Source: Pseudomonas khorasanensis
GTDB taxonomy: Bacteria > Pseudomonadota > Gammaproteobacteria > Pseudomonadales > Pseudomonadaceae
Assembly: GCF_014268505.2 (NCBI RefSeq)
Contig: NZ_JABWQP020000007.1
Span: forward strand, 1 to 64,000
DNA: 64,000 nucleotides
Direction of reading: 5' to 3'
Translations under genes and position numbers: made by a program
Shown: in pieces, positions 26,623 to 33,736 of the stretch
How the letters are laid out: each line of letters opens with the position of its first letter
Position numbering within the stretch: position 1 is the first letter of the stretch
The notes under the pieces: generated by a model
Databases searched by the model: none
Seen by the model: the letters and a program-made list of their open reading frames with translations, nothing else
What the model was told of the DNA's origin: nothing

Positions 26623-27311
26623 GCGTCATCGAAAAACTGCTTCTGCGCATCAAACAGAGAGGCCTGCGCCGCACCCTTGGCGCGCTGTGGAAACGTTACG
26701 TCTTTGCGCACCGCGAGCTGCTGTGGATGGAGCGCGACCTGGTCACCCCGATTGCCCCGAACAAACTGCGCCCCTGCGAAGGGTTGCGCAGAGTCGACAT
26801 CACCGAGGACAACGCCACGGCATTCAGCAAGTACTTTGGCGACCGCGTGCAGACCATGGCCGAGTTGGCCGCTGAAGGGCACACGGGGCACATGTACCTG
26901 GACCAGGACGATCACACCGTCGGGTTCGTCTGGGCCAGCGCTCGCGACTATTACGACCGCCACTTTTACCGCTGCACGTTCGCGGTCAAGCCCGGTGAAT
27001 ACTTCCAGTTCGGTGCCGAAATTGCCCGGCCCTATTTCGGCAGCAGCTTGACCGTCGATGCACAGACCGCGCTTTGGCAAGTCATGGCTGCCCGAGGCTT
27101 CGAAAAGGTGGTGGATATCTGCGACAACGCCAATATCCAGGCCCTGAAGATGCATATGCGCCTGGGTTATCAGGAACAAGGGCGTATCACCCATGTTTAC
27201 GACCTGTTCGGGCACTGGCGCTTCTTCCGCGAAACGCGCTACAGCGAGTCAAGACTGGAGGCACTGCGCACGCCGCAGAGGCCAGTAGTGACGGCGACGG
27301 CGCAGGCTTGA
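26619..27311 (+). CDS. GNAT-like acyltransferase B (paralogue of the gene at 24738)
   Basis: A 230-residue protein sharing most motifs with acyltransferase A: AHRELLWMERDLV, KYFGDRVQTMAELAAEGHTG, VKPGEYFQFG and MHMRLGYQEQGRI near residue 190. By eye, about half of the residues agree along the whole length, indicating a duplication with divergence. The ATG overlaps the preceding stop (ATGA); the much longer upstream frame is a shadow. It is the last gene of the operon, followed by a REP-type inverted repeat rather than an obvious T-run terminator. Confidence 0.66.
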   Translation: MSVIEKLLLRIKQRGLRRTLGALWKRYVFAHRELLWMERDLVTPIAPNKLRPCEGLRRVDITEDNATAFSKYFGDRVQTMAELAAEGHTGHMYLDQDDHTVGFVWASARDYYDRHFYRCTFAVKPGEYFQFGAEIARPYFGSSLTVDAQTALWQVMAARGFEKVVDICDNANIQALKMHMRLGYQEQGRITHVYDLFGHWRFFRETRYSESRLEALRTPQRPVVTATAQA

Positions 27312-27346
27312 TTCAGGCTTGAGCTATGTGGCGGCTTTGGGGCCGC

Positions 27347-27439
27347 CATCGCTGGCAAGCCAGCTCCCACAGGGTTATGCGGCGTACGGGTAATTCTCAT
27401 ACGCCACCAAAACCTGTGGGAGCTGGCTTGCCAGCGATG
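27347..27439. repeat. REP-type perfect inverted pair (CATCGCTGGCAAGCCAGCTC family)
   Basis: Arms 27347-27373 and 27413-27439 are perfect reverse complements over 27 bases, separated by 39 bases. The pair sits between the 3' end of the exopolysaccharide operon and the 3' end of the methyltransferase gene, a convergent position typical for these elements, where the hairpin may protect both transcripts. Confidence 0.88.
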
Positions 27440-27464
27440 AGGCCTGTAGCCGCACTGATAAACC

Positions 27465-28262
27465 TCAGGCCTTGCTCGCCATCAACGTAAAGCACATTGG
27501 CATCTGCGCCTTTTGATGCATATACCGGTCATACACTTCTTCCCGATTCGAATGCGCATATTCATTGAAGTGCGCGATGTTCAAACCCGCCGCAATCGCA
27601 CCGCTGAAAATCGCCCCCAGCGTATGCACGAACCAATACGATTGCGCAGCTGGCTGCTCAACTTTGCCCGAGTAAACAATCGGTTCTGCCTGCACAAACG
27701 GCTCGGCACGAAAGTAGGAGCTGACGAGGCGAAACGGATCTTCGGCTGCCGGGTCGACCATCTCCAGAAACGGGTGGGTTTCGTAAATCACCAGTTGCCC
27801 ACCGTGCTTCAGCACCCGCGCGACATGGCGCAAGAATTCGCCGATGTCGGGCATCCAGTTGAGCACGCCAATGGTGATCAGCGCGACATCGAAGCGGTTG
27901 TGCAATGAAGCGGGCAAATGATGGATATCGCTTTCGATGAATTCGGCGTCGTACGGTGAGCGGCGGTTCAGCTCGCGGGCCTGTTCGAGAAAGGCTGCGG
28001 ATTGATCAACACCGACCACACTGCGCGCACCAAGCGCGAACAGCGACAGGCTTTCCCGGCCGTTGTTGCAGCCCAGTTGAATCACGTCTTTACCGTCAAC
28101 CTCCAACACAGCGCGCAAGGTGTCGTCGATGCAGGAAAAATCCGCCTGCGCGACGTCGTTGAGCAATGCCTGCCAGTCTGGCGACTCCTGATGATGGCGG
28201 GCGGAATCGTTCCACGCCTGTCGATTGCTCTCGATGGCGGTTTGAGGGTTGGGCACTTCCAT
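27465..28262 (-). CDS. SAM-dependent class I methyltransferase
   Basis: A 265-residue enzyme of the Methyltransf_11/25 type. The SAM-binding loop is VIQLGCNNGRESLSLF near residue 60 and the acidic residue ending the second strand is in VVGVDQS. LITIGVLNWMPDIGEFL and LKHGGQLVIYETHP are motif II/III regions. I chose the ATG at 28262, which has a GGAG site, over an upstream in-frame start that would add 31 unconserved residues. It stands alone, and its substrate cannot be inferred from the neighbours. Confidence 0.8.
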   Translation of the reverse strand: MEVPNPQTAIESNRQAWNDSARHHQESPDWQALLNDVAQADFSCIDDTLRAVLEVDGKDVIQLGCNNGRESLSLFALGARSVVGVDQSAAFLEQARELNRRSPYDAEFIESDIHHLPASLHNRFDVALITIGVLNWMPDIGEFLRHVARVLKHGGQLVIYETHPFLEMVDPAAEDPFRLVSSYFRAEPFVQAEPIVYSGKVEQPAAQSYWFVHTLGAIFSGAIAAGLNIAHFNEYAHSNREEVYDRYMHQKAQMPMCFTLMASKA

Positions 28263-28578
28263 GGCGCACTCCGGATGAGGTTCTTGATTGAGCGGAGTGA
28301 GTTTAGAGCAGACGGGCGTTTGCGATTGTTGCGATGTTGTAAGCGCACCGGGCATAGCATCAGTCAGACCAAGTGAGTCCTACAGAAAAAGGAAGGCGTT
28401 TTGGTAAACATGAACGTTTTCCTACACCTTCTGACGGTTGGCCGTCGGAAGCGCTCAGTCTAGGATTTGTCAGAACAACCTGTTATCAGCGGAGTTCGAC
28501 AACGTGCAATTCATCCAGACAACGACGACAGCAATCACTGTACCGAATAGACTGCCAGGCATTGATCCCGGAGGCACT
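28263..28578. other. Intergenic spacer upstream of the toxin-antitoxin pair
   Basis: No gene is visible. TCCTACA occurs twice (starting about 28377 and 28419), each inside an A/T-rich patch. This could reflect operator sites for the downstream antitoxin but is not strong. The spacer must also hold the promoter of the methyltransferase gene reading the other way. Confidence 0.3.
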
Positions 28579-28770
28579 ATGGACAGCAAAATCTTCCCCG
28601 TAGATTCAGCGCTTGAAACCGATGAGCAGACCGCCAGCTATGACCGTTGGTTGCGAGCCAAGGTGCAGGCATCCAGGGATGACCCGCGTCCGAGCATCGC
28701 GCATGAAGACGTGATGGAGCAAATGCATGCCTTGATCGAATCAATGCGAAAAAAGGCCGATGCAGATTAA
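28579..28770 (+). CDS. parD: ParD-like antitoxin (stability-determinant type)
   Basis: A 63-residue acidic protein (MDSKIFPVDSALETDEQTAS...). Its central helix-turn-helix-like or ribbon part YDRWLRAKVQASRDDPRPSI matches short antitoxins paired with ParE/RelE toxins. The ATG at 28579 follows a GGAGG site; longer upstream frames lack support. It overlaps the toxin gene by 11 bases, giving the standard antitoxin-first coupled arrangement. Such antitoxins bind the toxin and repress their own promoter. Confidence 0.78.
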   Translation: MDSKIFPVDSALETDEQTASYDRWLRAKVQASRDDPRPSIAHEDVMEQMHALIESMRKKADAD

Positions 28771-29029
28771 ATGGCGGCCCGAAGCCAAGGCCGATCTGTC
28801 GAACATACTCAGATACATTGGGGAGAGAAATTTTGCAGCTGCAGCGAGTCTCTCGAAATCAATTAAAGACGCCACAACCGCCCTTCCTGTTCATCCCCAT
28901 CTCTATCGTAAAGGTCGATCTCCAGGCACGCGGGAGATCGTTGTGCACCCGAATTATCTTGTGATCTATGAGGTGACGGATCAAATCGAGATTCTGGGCG
29001 TTCTGCATACACGACAGGAATATCCATGA
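28760..29029 (+). CDS. parE: ParE/RelE-family toxin
   Basis: An 89-residue basic protein with the family pattern: IKWRPEAKADLSNILRYIGERN at the N-terminal helix pair (here read across two helices), PHLYRKGRSPGTREIVVHPNY in the middle, and the final VLHTRQEYP strand. ParE members poison DNA gyrase and RelE members cleave mRNA; the GTREIVVHPNYLVIYEV segment is closer to ParE-like proteins. It is complete in length and no frameshift is seen, so the pair is probably functional. Confidence 0.85.
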   Translation: MQIKWRPEAKADLSNILRYIGERNFAAAASLSKSIKDATTALPVHPHLYRKGRSPGTREIVVHPNYLVIYEVTDQIEILGVLHTRQEYP

Positions 29030-29110
29030 GGTCAAAGCAGGCGAAGAACGGTGTAATGTTCTATCACTTGATATCGATCGATTACACGATCTTTCTTGGG
29101 AGCCACGCTA

Positions 29111-30016
29111 TCAAAGATCCACGTGGCTCTGGTTAAGCCGTTCACGCAGAAACTCGACCAATGCCTGCACCGGCCTTGAAGCCTGACGATGCTGCGGATA
29201 AACCGCCGACAAGGTCAGTGGTTCAGGGCGCAGGTCATCGAGCACCGGCACAAGCCGCCCGTCTTTCAGCGCTGCGCCGACAATGAACGTCGGCAGATAA
29301 GTAATCCCCAAGCCCTGCACCGCCGCGTCCCGCAGCAGCTCGCCGTTGTTCACGCGCATGCGCCCGGTGACGTTGATCAACACCGGTTTGCCCGGCCCTT
29401 CGTTGAAGCGCCACTGCACCGAGCGGCCGTGGCCATAAGGCAGGCACTCGTGGCTGTGCAGGTCGTCGGGCTTGAGCGGCGTGCCGCGTTCGGCAAGGTA
29501 GGCCGGGCTGGCGCAGTAGACCCGTTCGATGCTGGCGATGCGGCGGGCGATCAGCGTTGAGTCTTCCAGCACGCCGATGCGCAGAGCCAGGTCGTAACCC
29601 TCGCCGAGCAGATCGACCGGACGGTCGCTCAAATCCACTTCAACCGTGACCTCGCGATAACGCTGCAGGAACAACGGCAACAGGCAGCCCAGATGCGCGA
29701 CGGCAAACGACAGCGGCGCGCTCAGGCGAATCGTGCCGCGTGGCTCGGCGGTCTCGCCGGCAATGCCTTGCTCGACCTGTTCCACCTCGCCAAGCAAGCG
29801 CAGCGCCGACTCGTAGTAACTCTGCCCCAGCGGCGTGACGTCGAGCCGGCGCGTCGAGCGATTCAACAAGCGCACGCCGAGGCGCTCTTCCAGTTGCATC
29901 AAGCGACGGCTGACGAACTGCTTGGACAGACCCAACTGATCGGCCGCGGCGGTGAAGCTGCCGGAGTCCATGACCTGGCAAAAAATACGCATGTCTTCGA
30001 ACGGGTTCATTGTCAC
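29111..30016 (-). CDS. LysR-family regulator next to an alpha/beta hydrolase gene
   Basis: A 301-residue LysR-type regulator. The N-terminal winged helix-turn-helix (residues 5-65) contains GSFTAAADQLGLSKQFVSRR and RLGVRLLNRSTRRL, and an effector domain follows (RGTIRLSAPLSFA onward). In the subgroup with this start the proteins often control a neighbouring enzyme gene. It is divergent from the secreted hydrolase gene at 30260 across 243 bases. It could start at the ATG at 30010 just as well. The ligand is unknown. Confidence 0.88.
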   Translation of the reverse strand: MTMNPFEDMRIFCQVMDSGSFTAAADQLGLSKQFVSRRLMQLEERLGVRLLNRSTRRLDVTPLGQSYYESALRLLGEVEQVEQGIAGETAEPRGTIRLSAPLSFAVAHLGCLLPLFLQRYREVTVEVDLSDRPVDLLGEGYDLALRIGVLEDSTLIARRIASIERVYCASPAYLAERGTPLKPDDLHSHECLPYGHGRSVQWRFNEGPGKPVLINVTGRMRVNNGELLRDAAVQGLGITYLPTFIVGAALKDGRLVPVLDDLRPEPLTLSAVYPQHRQASRPVQALVEFLRERLNQSHVDL

Positions 30017-30130
30017 TCTCTGGTGGACAGTTAAACGCTTTATAGCCGCTTTTTCACTTTTCAGCAGCCTATTAATCTGTGCTCACGGTTTGAAAACAAC
30101 CCTGAACACAAGGAGCTGCCGAAGGCAGCC

Positions 30131-30196
30131 ATCTGATCGTTGGCACGCGGAGCGTCCCCTGCTGCATTCCCACGCAGAGCATGGGAACGATCAGAT
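30131..30196. repeat. Intergenic inverted repeat (ATCTGATCGTT family)
   Basis: ATCTGATCGTT (30131-30141) and AACGATCAGAT (30186-30196) are perfect arms enclosing a GGAGCGTCCC...CCCACGCAGAGCATGGGA core. This resembles a common Pseudomonas intergenic repeat with CCCACGC/GCGTGGG parts. It lies between the divergent LysR and hydrolase genes, so it may overlap promoter sequence. Confidence 0.65.
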
Positions 30197-30259
30197 CGTC
30201 CGATCGCGGCCCGAGCCTTCGGCAGCCCCTACATCACACATTCAAAAATGGAATTGAAC

Positions 30260-31276
30260 ATGAGCATCAAGAAAACCCTCGCCGCATCCCTCCTCGCCCT
30301 TCCTGTCAGCAGCGCCTTTGCCGCTGGCAGCCCGGGCGTGGAGCACAACACCCAGGCCTTCCTCAATGCCCTCGCTGCTGGCGGTGGCCGGCCGCTGGAG
30401 CAACTGAGCCCGAAAGACGCCCGTGCGGTGCTGACCGGCGCGCAGGCTTCGGTGAAGGTGGACTTGTCTGGCGTGGAAGTCAGCGACAAAGTGATCAAGG
30501 TCGACGGCCAGATCATCAACCTGAAAGTCGTACGCCCGGCCAGGGTCAAGGGCGAGTTGCCCGCGTTCATGTTCTTCCACGGGGGCGGCTGGGTGCTGGG
30601 TGACTTCCCGACGCACCAGCGCCTGATCCGTGATCTGGTGGTCGGCTCCGGGGCCGTTGCGGTGTATGTGGATTACACGCCATCGCCGGAAGCGCAGTAC
30701 CCGACCGCGATCAACCAGGCGTACGCCGCGACCAAATGGGTCGCCGATCACGGCAAGGACATCGGTGTCGACGGCAAGCGTCTGGCCGTGGCCGGCAACA
30801 GCGTCGGCGGCAACATGGCGGCGGTCGTGGCGTTGATGGCCAAGGAACAGAAAACCCCTGCCCTGCGCTTCCAGCTGTTGATGTGGCCGGTGACCAGCGC
30901 ACAGTTCGACGACGGCTCGTACCAGCAATTTGCCGAGGGCCATTTCCTCACCAAAGGCATGATGCAGTGGTTCTGGGACAACTACACCAGCAACCCGGCC
31001 GAGCGTGCGCAGATCCACGCCTCGCCACTCAACGCCAGCACCGAACAGCTCAAGGGCCTGCCCGCTGCGCTGGTGCAGACCGCCGAGTTCGATGTGCTGC
31101 GAGACGAAGGCGAAGGCTACGCCCGGCATCTCGACGCGGCCGGCGTACCGGTGACCTCGGTGCGTTACAACGGAATGATTCACGACTTCGGTCTGCTCAA
31201 TCCGCTGAGTCAGATTCCGGAAGTGAAAGCGGCGGTACGTCAGGCGGCGGCCGAACTGAAATCTCACCTGAACTGA
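30260..31276 (+). CDS. Secreted alpha/beta hydrolase (HSL/lipase-esterase family)
   Basis: A 338-residue protein with a signal peptide (MSIKKTLAASLLALPVSSAFAA). The oxyanion motif FFHGGGWVLG is at about 105-114 and the nucleophile Ser 181 is in GNSVGGN. The acid is in EFDVLRDEG and the catalytic His in GMIHDFG near the end. The HGGG and GxSxG pattern places it in the hormone-sensitive-lipase-like esterases. The ATG at 30260 was chosen over 30248 because it gives the cleaner signal peptide. The divergent LysR gene may regulate it. The natural ester is unknown. Confidence 0.85.
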   Translation: MSIKKTLAASLLALPVSSAFAAGSPGVEHNTQAFLNALAAGGGRPLEQLSPKDARAVLTGAQASVKVDLSGVEVSDKVIKVDGQIINLKVVRPARVKGELPAFMFFHGGGWVLGDFPTHQRLIRDLVVGSGAVAVYVDYTPSPEAQYPTAINQAYAATKWVADHGKDIGVDGKRLAVAGNSVGGNMAAVVALMAKEQKTPALRFQLLMWPVTSAQFDDGSYQQFAEGHFLTKGMMQWFWDNYTSNPAERAQIHASPLNASTEQLKGLPAALVQTAEFDVLRDEGEGYARHLDAAGVPVTSVRYNGMIHDFGLLNPLSQIPEVKAAVRQAAAELKSHLN

Positions 31277-31285
31277 GGCGACACC

Positions 31286-31399
31286 TTGTGGCGAGGGAGC
31301 TTGCTCCCGCTTGAGGGCGCAGCACTCACAAAATCTTCGCTGCATGGATGATTTTGGGGCTGCTGCGCAACCCGGCGGGAGCAAGCTCCCTCGCCACAA
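31286..31399. repeat. REP-type inverted pair (TTGTGGCGAGGGAGCTTGCTCC family)
   Basis: Outer arms 31286-31310 and 31375-31399 are 25-base reverse complements. Inside them GCGCAGCA (about 31317-31324) and TGCTGCGC (about 31360-31367) form a second nested pair, so the whole element can fold into a long two-level hairpin. It starts 10 bases after the esterase stop codon and ends 40 bases before the MscS start, so it may stabilise or end the upstream transcript. Confidence 0.88.
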
Positions 31400-31438
31400 A
31401 TGCCCCCCACCGATGCCTATGCAACGCCGGAGAATGTC

Positions 31439-32866
31439 ATGTCCTTTTTCCTCACCCACCTGCTGTCCTGGAGCGCCGTGCTGTTGCTGCTCGACGCTGC
31501 ACTCTGGCACTACGCGCCCTTCAAGCACCGCGCGCCACGCGTCGGCGTGCGCCTGGCGCTGTTTCTGGCCTTTAGCGCGCTGGTGATCAACGCCGGCGTC
31601 AGCCCCCTGCAGGCACCGCTGTTCGCCGATGATCGCGTGGCGCAACTGGGCGCGACGGCGCTGGGGATTCTCTGGTGGCTGTACGCGGCACGAGTGTTGA
31701 CCGAGGTAATTGGCCTGGCGCTGATGCGTCGCATCGGTCACAGCGGTCGCTTGCTGCAGGACGTGATCGGTGCACTGGTGTTTCTGGTCGCGATTGTTGC
31801 GGCGGCGGGCTACGTGCTGGAACTGCCGGTGAAGGGCTTGCTGGCGACCTCGGGTGTGGTCGCCATCGTTGTCGGTCTGGCACTGCAAAGCACCTTGGCC
31901 GATGTATTTTCGGGCATCGTGCTCAACACCACCAAGCCGTATCAGGTGGACGATCTGGTGATGATCGATGGCGTCGAAGGCAAGGTCTTCGATATCGACT
32001 GGCGCGCCACGCACCTGCTGACCAGCGCCGGCACCATGGCCGTTGTCCCGAACTCGGTGGCGGCCAAGGCGAAGATCGTCAACCTCAGCCGCCCGAGCAA
32101 TATGCACGGCGTGTCGATCAGCATCCAAGTGCCGAACCACATCCGTCCGCGTCGGGTGCTCGATGCGCTCGATCGCACCTTGCAGGGAAGCAGTTCGCTG
32201 CTGCTCAGCCCTGCGCCAAAAGCGGTGCTCAAGGAGGCCGGCGAAACCATGTCCGAGTACGTTGCCAGCGGTTTCATCGCCGAGCTGGGCAAGAAAAGCG
32301 AAGTGCGTAATCAGCTGTTCGACCTCGCCCACCGGCATCTCGAAGCGGCAGGCATTTCGCGACATCCCGACGGTGTGATCGAACCCTCGAGCCGCGCCCG
32401 TGCGTTGCTGGACGAGGTGAAAATCTTCCGCTCGCTGAGCAGCGACGAACGCGATCGCCTCGCCGAGTCGATGGTCGCGCAGCAATACACAGCGGGTCAG
32501 GTGGTGCTGGATCTGGACGAAGTGCCGGACAGCCTGTTCGTGATTGCCACGGGCGTGGTCAGCGCGACGGTGCCGGACGGTAACGGACAGACCGAGGCCG
32601 GGCGCATGGGGCCGAGCGAACTCATGGGTGAGCAAAGCATTCTCGCTGACACGCCGTCGCAGGCGACGTTCACGGCGCTGACGTCGAGCATCGTCTACCG
32701 CCTCGACAAGCAGGTGACCCGTGAGTGCATGGAGAAGCGCAGCGAGGTGGGCCGGGCCTTGAACAAGTTGCAGGCGGTGCGTCAGCAGAACAGTCGCCTC
32801 GCGTTGATGGCCAAACCGGTGGCGGTGAAAAAAGGAGGGTTTCTGGGGTGGTTGCAGAAGCGTTGA
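31439..32866 (+). CDS. MscS-family channel with C-terminal cyclic-nucleotide-binding domain
   Basis: A 475-residue inner-membrane protein. About five N-terminal helices are followed by the MscS pore and beta domain, with GVVAIVVGLALQSTLADVF as the pore-lining TM3 region (about residues 140-160), then SGIVLNTTKPYQVDD and VVPNS. After the MscS C-terminal part, residues about 330-450 form a cNMP-binding beta roll (LFVIATGVVSATVPDG, then GPSELMGEQSILAD, matching the phosphate-binding cassette only partly: the typical FGE-RAA arginine is not evident). This is the MscS-cNMP (bCNG-like) architecture. The ATG at 31439 has a GGAG site and avoids the REP element that an upstream start would include. 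Confidence 0.85.
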   Translation: MSFFLTHLLSWSAVLLLLDAALWHYAPFKHRAPRVGVRLALFLAFSALVINAGVSPLQAPLFADDRVAQLGATALGILWWLYAARVLTEVIGLALMRRIGHSGRLLQDVIGALVFLVAIVAAAGYVLELPVKGLLATSGVVAIVVGLALQSTLADVFSGIVLNTTKPYQVDDLVMIDGVEGKVFDIDWRATHLLTSAGTMAVVPNSVAAKAKIVNLSRPSNMHGVSISIQVPNHIRPRRVLDALDRTLQGSSSLLLSPAPKAVLKEAGETMSEYVASGFIAELGKKSEVRNQLFDLAHRHLEAAGISRHPDGVIEPSSRARALLDEVKIFRSLSSDERDRLAESMVAQQYTAGQVVLDLDEVPDSLFVIATGVVSATVPDGNGQTEAGRMGPSELMGEQSILADTPSQATFTALTSSIVYRLDKQVTRECMEKRSEVGRALNKLQAVRQQNSRLALMAKPVAVKKGGFLGWLQKR

Positions 32867-32972
32867 TTTGAGAGTTTGAAGATCAAAAGCCTCCCCCCCT
32901 CAGAAAGGGAGCCGATTTCCATGTGCTTCAAGAATGGAGATCGCCTCGGTATCTCACGTCGGCGTATCCCTA

Positions 32973-33029
32973 AAGAGCCCCTCGGTCAGTTCCCTCTCCC
33001 TCTGGGAGAGGGTTAGGGTGAGGGGCTTT
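32973..33029. repeat. Convergent-gene hairpin repeat (CCCTCTCCCTCTGGGAGAGGG family)
   Basis: The sequence from about 32992 forms the hairpin CCCTCTCCC-TCT-GGGAGAGGG, extended outward by AGCCCCTC (about 32976-32983) and GAGGGGCT (about 33020-33027) followed by TTTT. It is a repeat type common between Pseudomonas genes and probably serves as a terminator for the MscS transcript. It lies between the convergent MscS and isochorismatase-like genes. Confidence 0.7.
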
Positions 33030-33044
33030 TCAATCCAAACGTAA

Positions 33045-33668
33045 TTACTTGGCAGTGAACTTGGTATAGCTGTTGATCAGGTTGCGGTAGTTAGGCAGGC
33101 GTTCCGACAGCAGATGCGCCAGGCCTTCCATATCGTTGCGCCAGTCGCCTTGCAGCTCGCAAGCCACGGCGAACCAGTTCATCAGGTGCGCACCGGCCGC
33201 CGACATCCGCGCCCACGCCGCTTGCTGCACAGTGGTGTTGAAGGTACCGGACGAGTCGGTCACCACGAACACTTCGAAGCCTTCAGCAATCGCCGACAGG
33301 GTCGGGAACGCCACGCACACGTCAGTCACTACGCCTGCGATGATCAGTTGCTTGCGGCCGGTGGCCTTGATCGCTTTGACGAAGTCTTCGTTGTCCCAGG
33401 CATTGATCTGGCCTGGACGCTGAATGAAAGGTGCGTCCGGGAACTGCTCCAGCAGCTCAGGGACGATCGGGCCGTTGGGACCGGCGTCGAAACTGGTGGT
33501 CAGAATGGTCGGCAGCTTAAAGAACTTGGCGATGTCGCCCAGTGCCAGCACGTTGTTCTTGAACTCGTTCGGCGAGAAATCCTGCACCAGCGAGATCAGA
33601 CCGGTCTGGTGGTCGACCAGCAGCACGACGGCATCATCTTTGTTCAAACGCTTATAAGGAACGCTCAT
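33045..33668 (-). CDS. Isochorismatase-like cysteine hydrolase (YcaC type)
   Basis: A 207-residue protein with the family's catalytic triad pattern: Asp in VVLLVDHQTGL (about residue 19), Lys in AIKATGRKQL region, and Cys in GVVTDVCVAF (about 118). The length and the start resemble YcaC-like hydrolases, which form octamers and act on unidentified amides. It is read in the same direction as the following amidohydrolase-DoxX group but is separated from it by 68 bases. Physiological substrate unknown. Confidence 0.88.
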   Translation of the reverse strand: MSVPYKRLNKDDAVVLLVDHQTGLISLVQDFSPNEFKNNVLALGDIAKFFKLPTILTTSFDAGPNGPIVPELLEQFPDAPFIQRPGQINAWDNEDFVKAIKATGRKQLIIAGVVTDVCVAFPTLSAIAEGFEVFVVTDSSGTFNTTVQQAAWARMSAAGAHLMNWFAVACELQGDWRNDMEGLAHLLSERLPNYRNLINSYTKFTAK

Positions 33669-33736
33669 GGCAAAACTCCTGGGTGGATGGTTGTTGCGTG
33701 AAGCGCCGCCCTTGATGGCCGGCGCTTTTTTTGAAT

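Noticed and set aside
9451..27311. Identity as an alginate or Psl operon
   Set aside because: There is no GDP-mannose dehydrogenase, mannose isomerase/guanylyltransferase set, alginate polymerase or Psl-type order; the uronate route is from UDP-glucose.
30242..32635. 797-codon minus-strand frame across the esterase and MscS genes
   Set aside because: It spans two well-supported genes and a REP element; no domain is visible, so it is a shadow.
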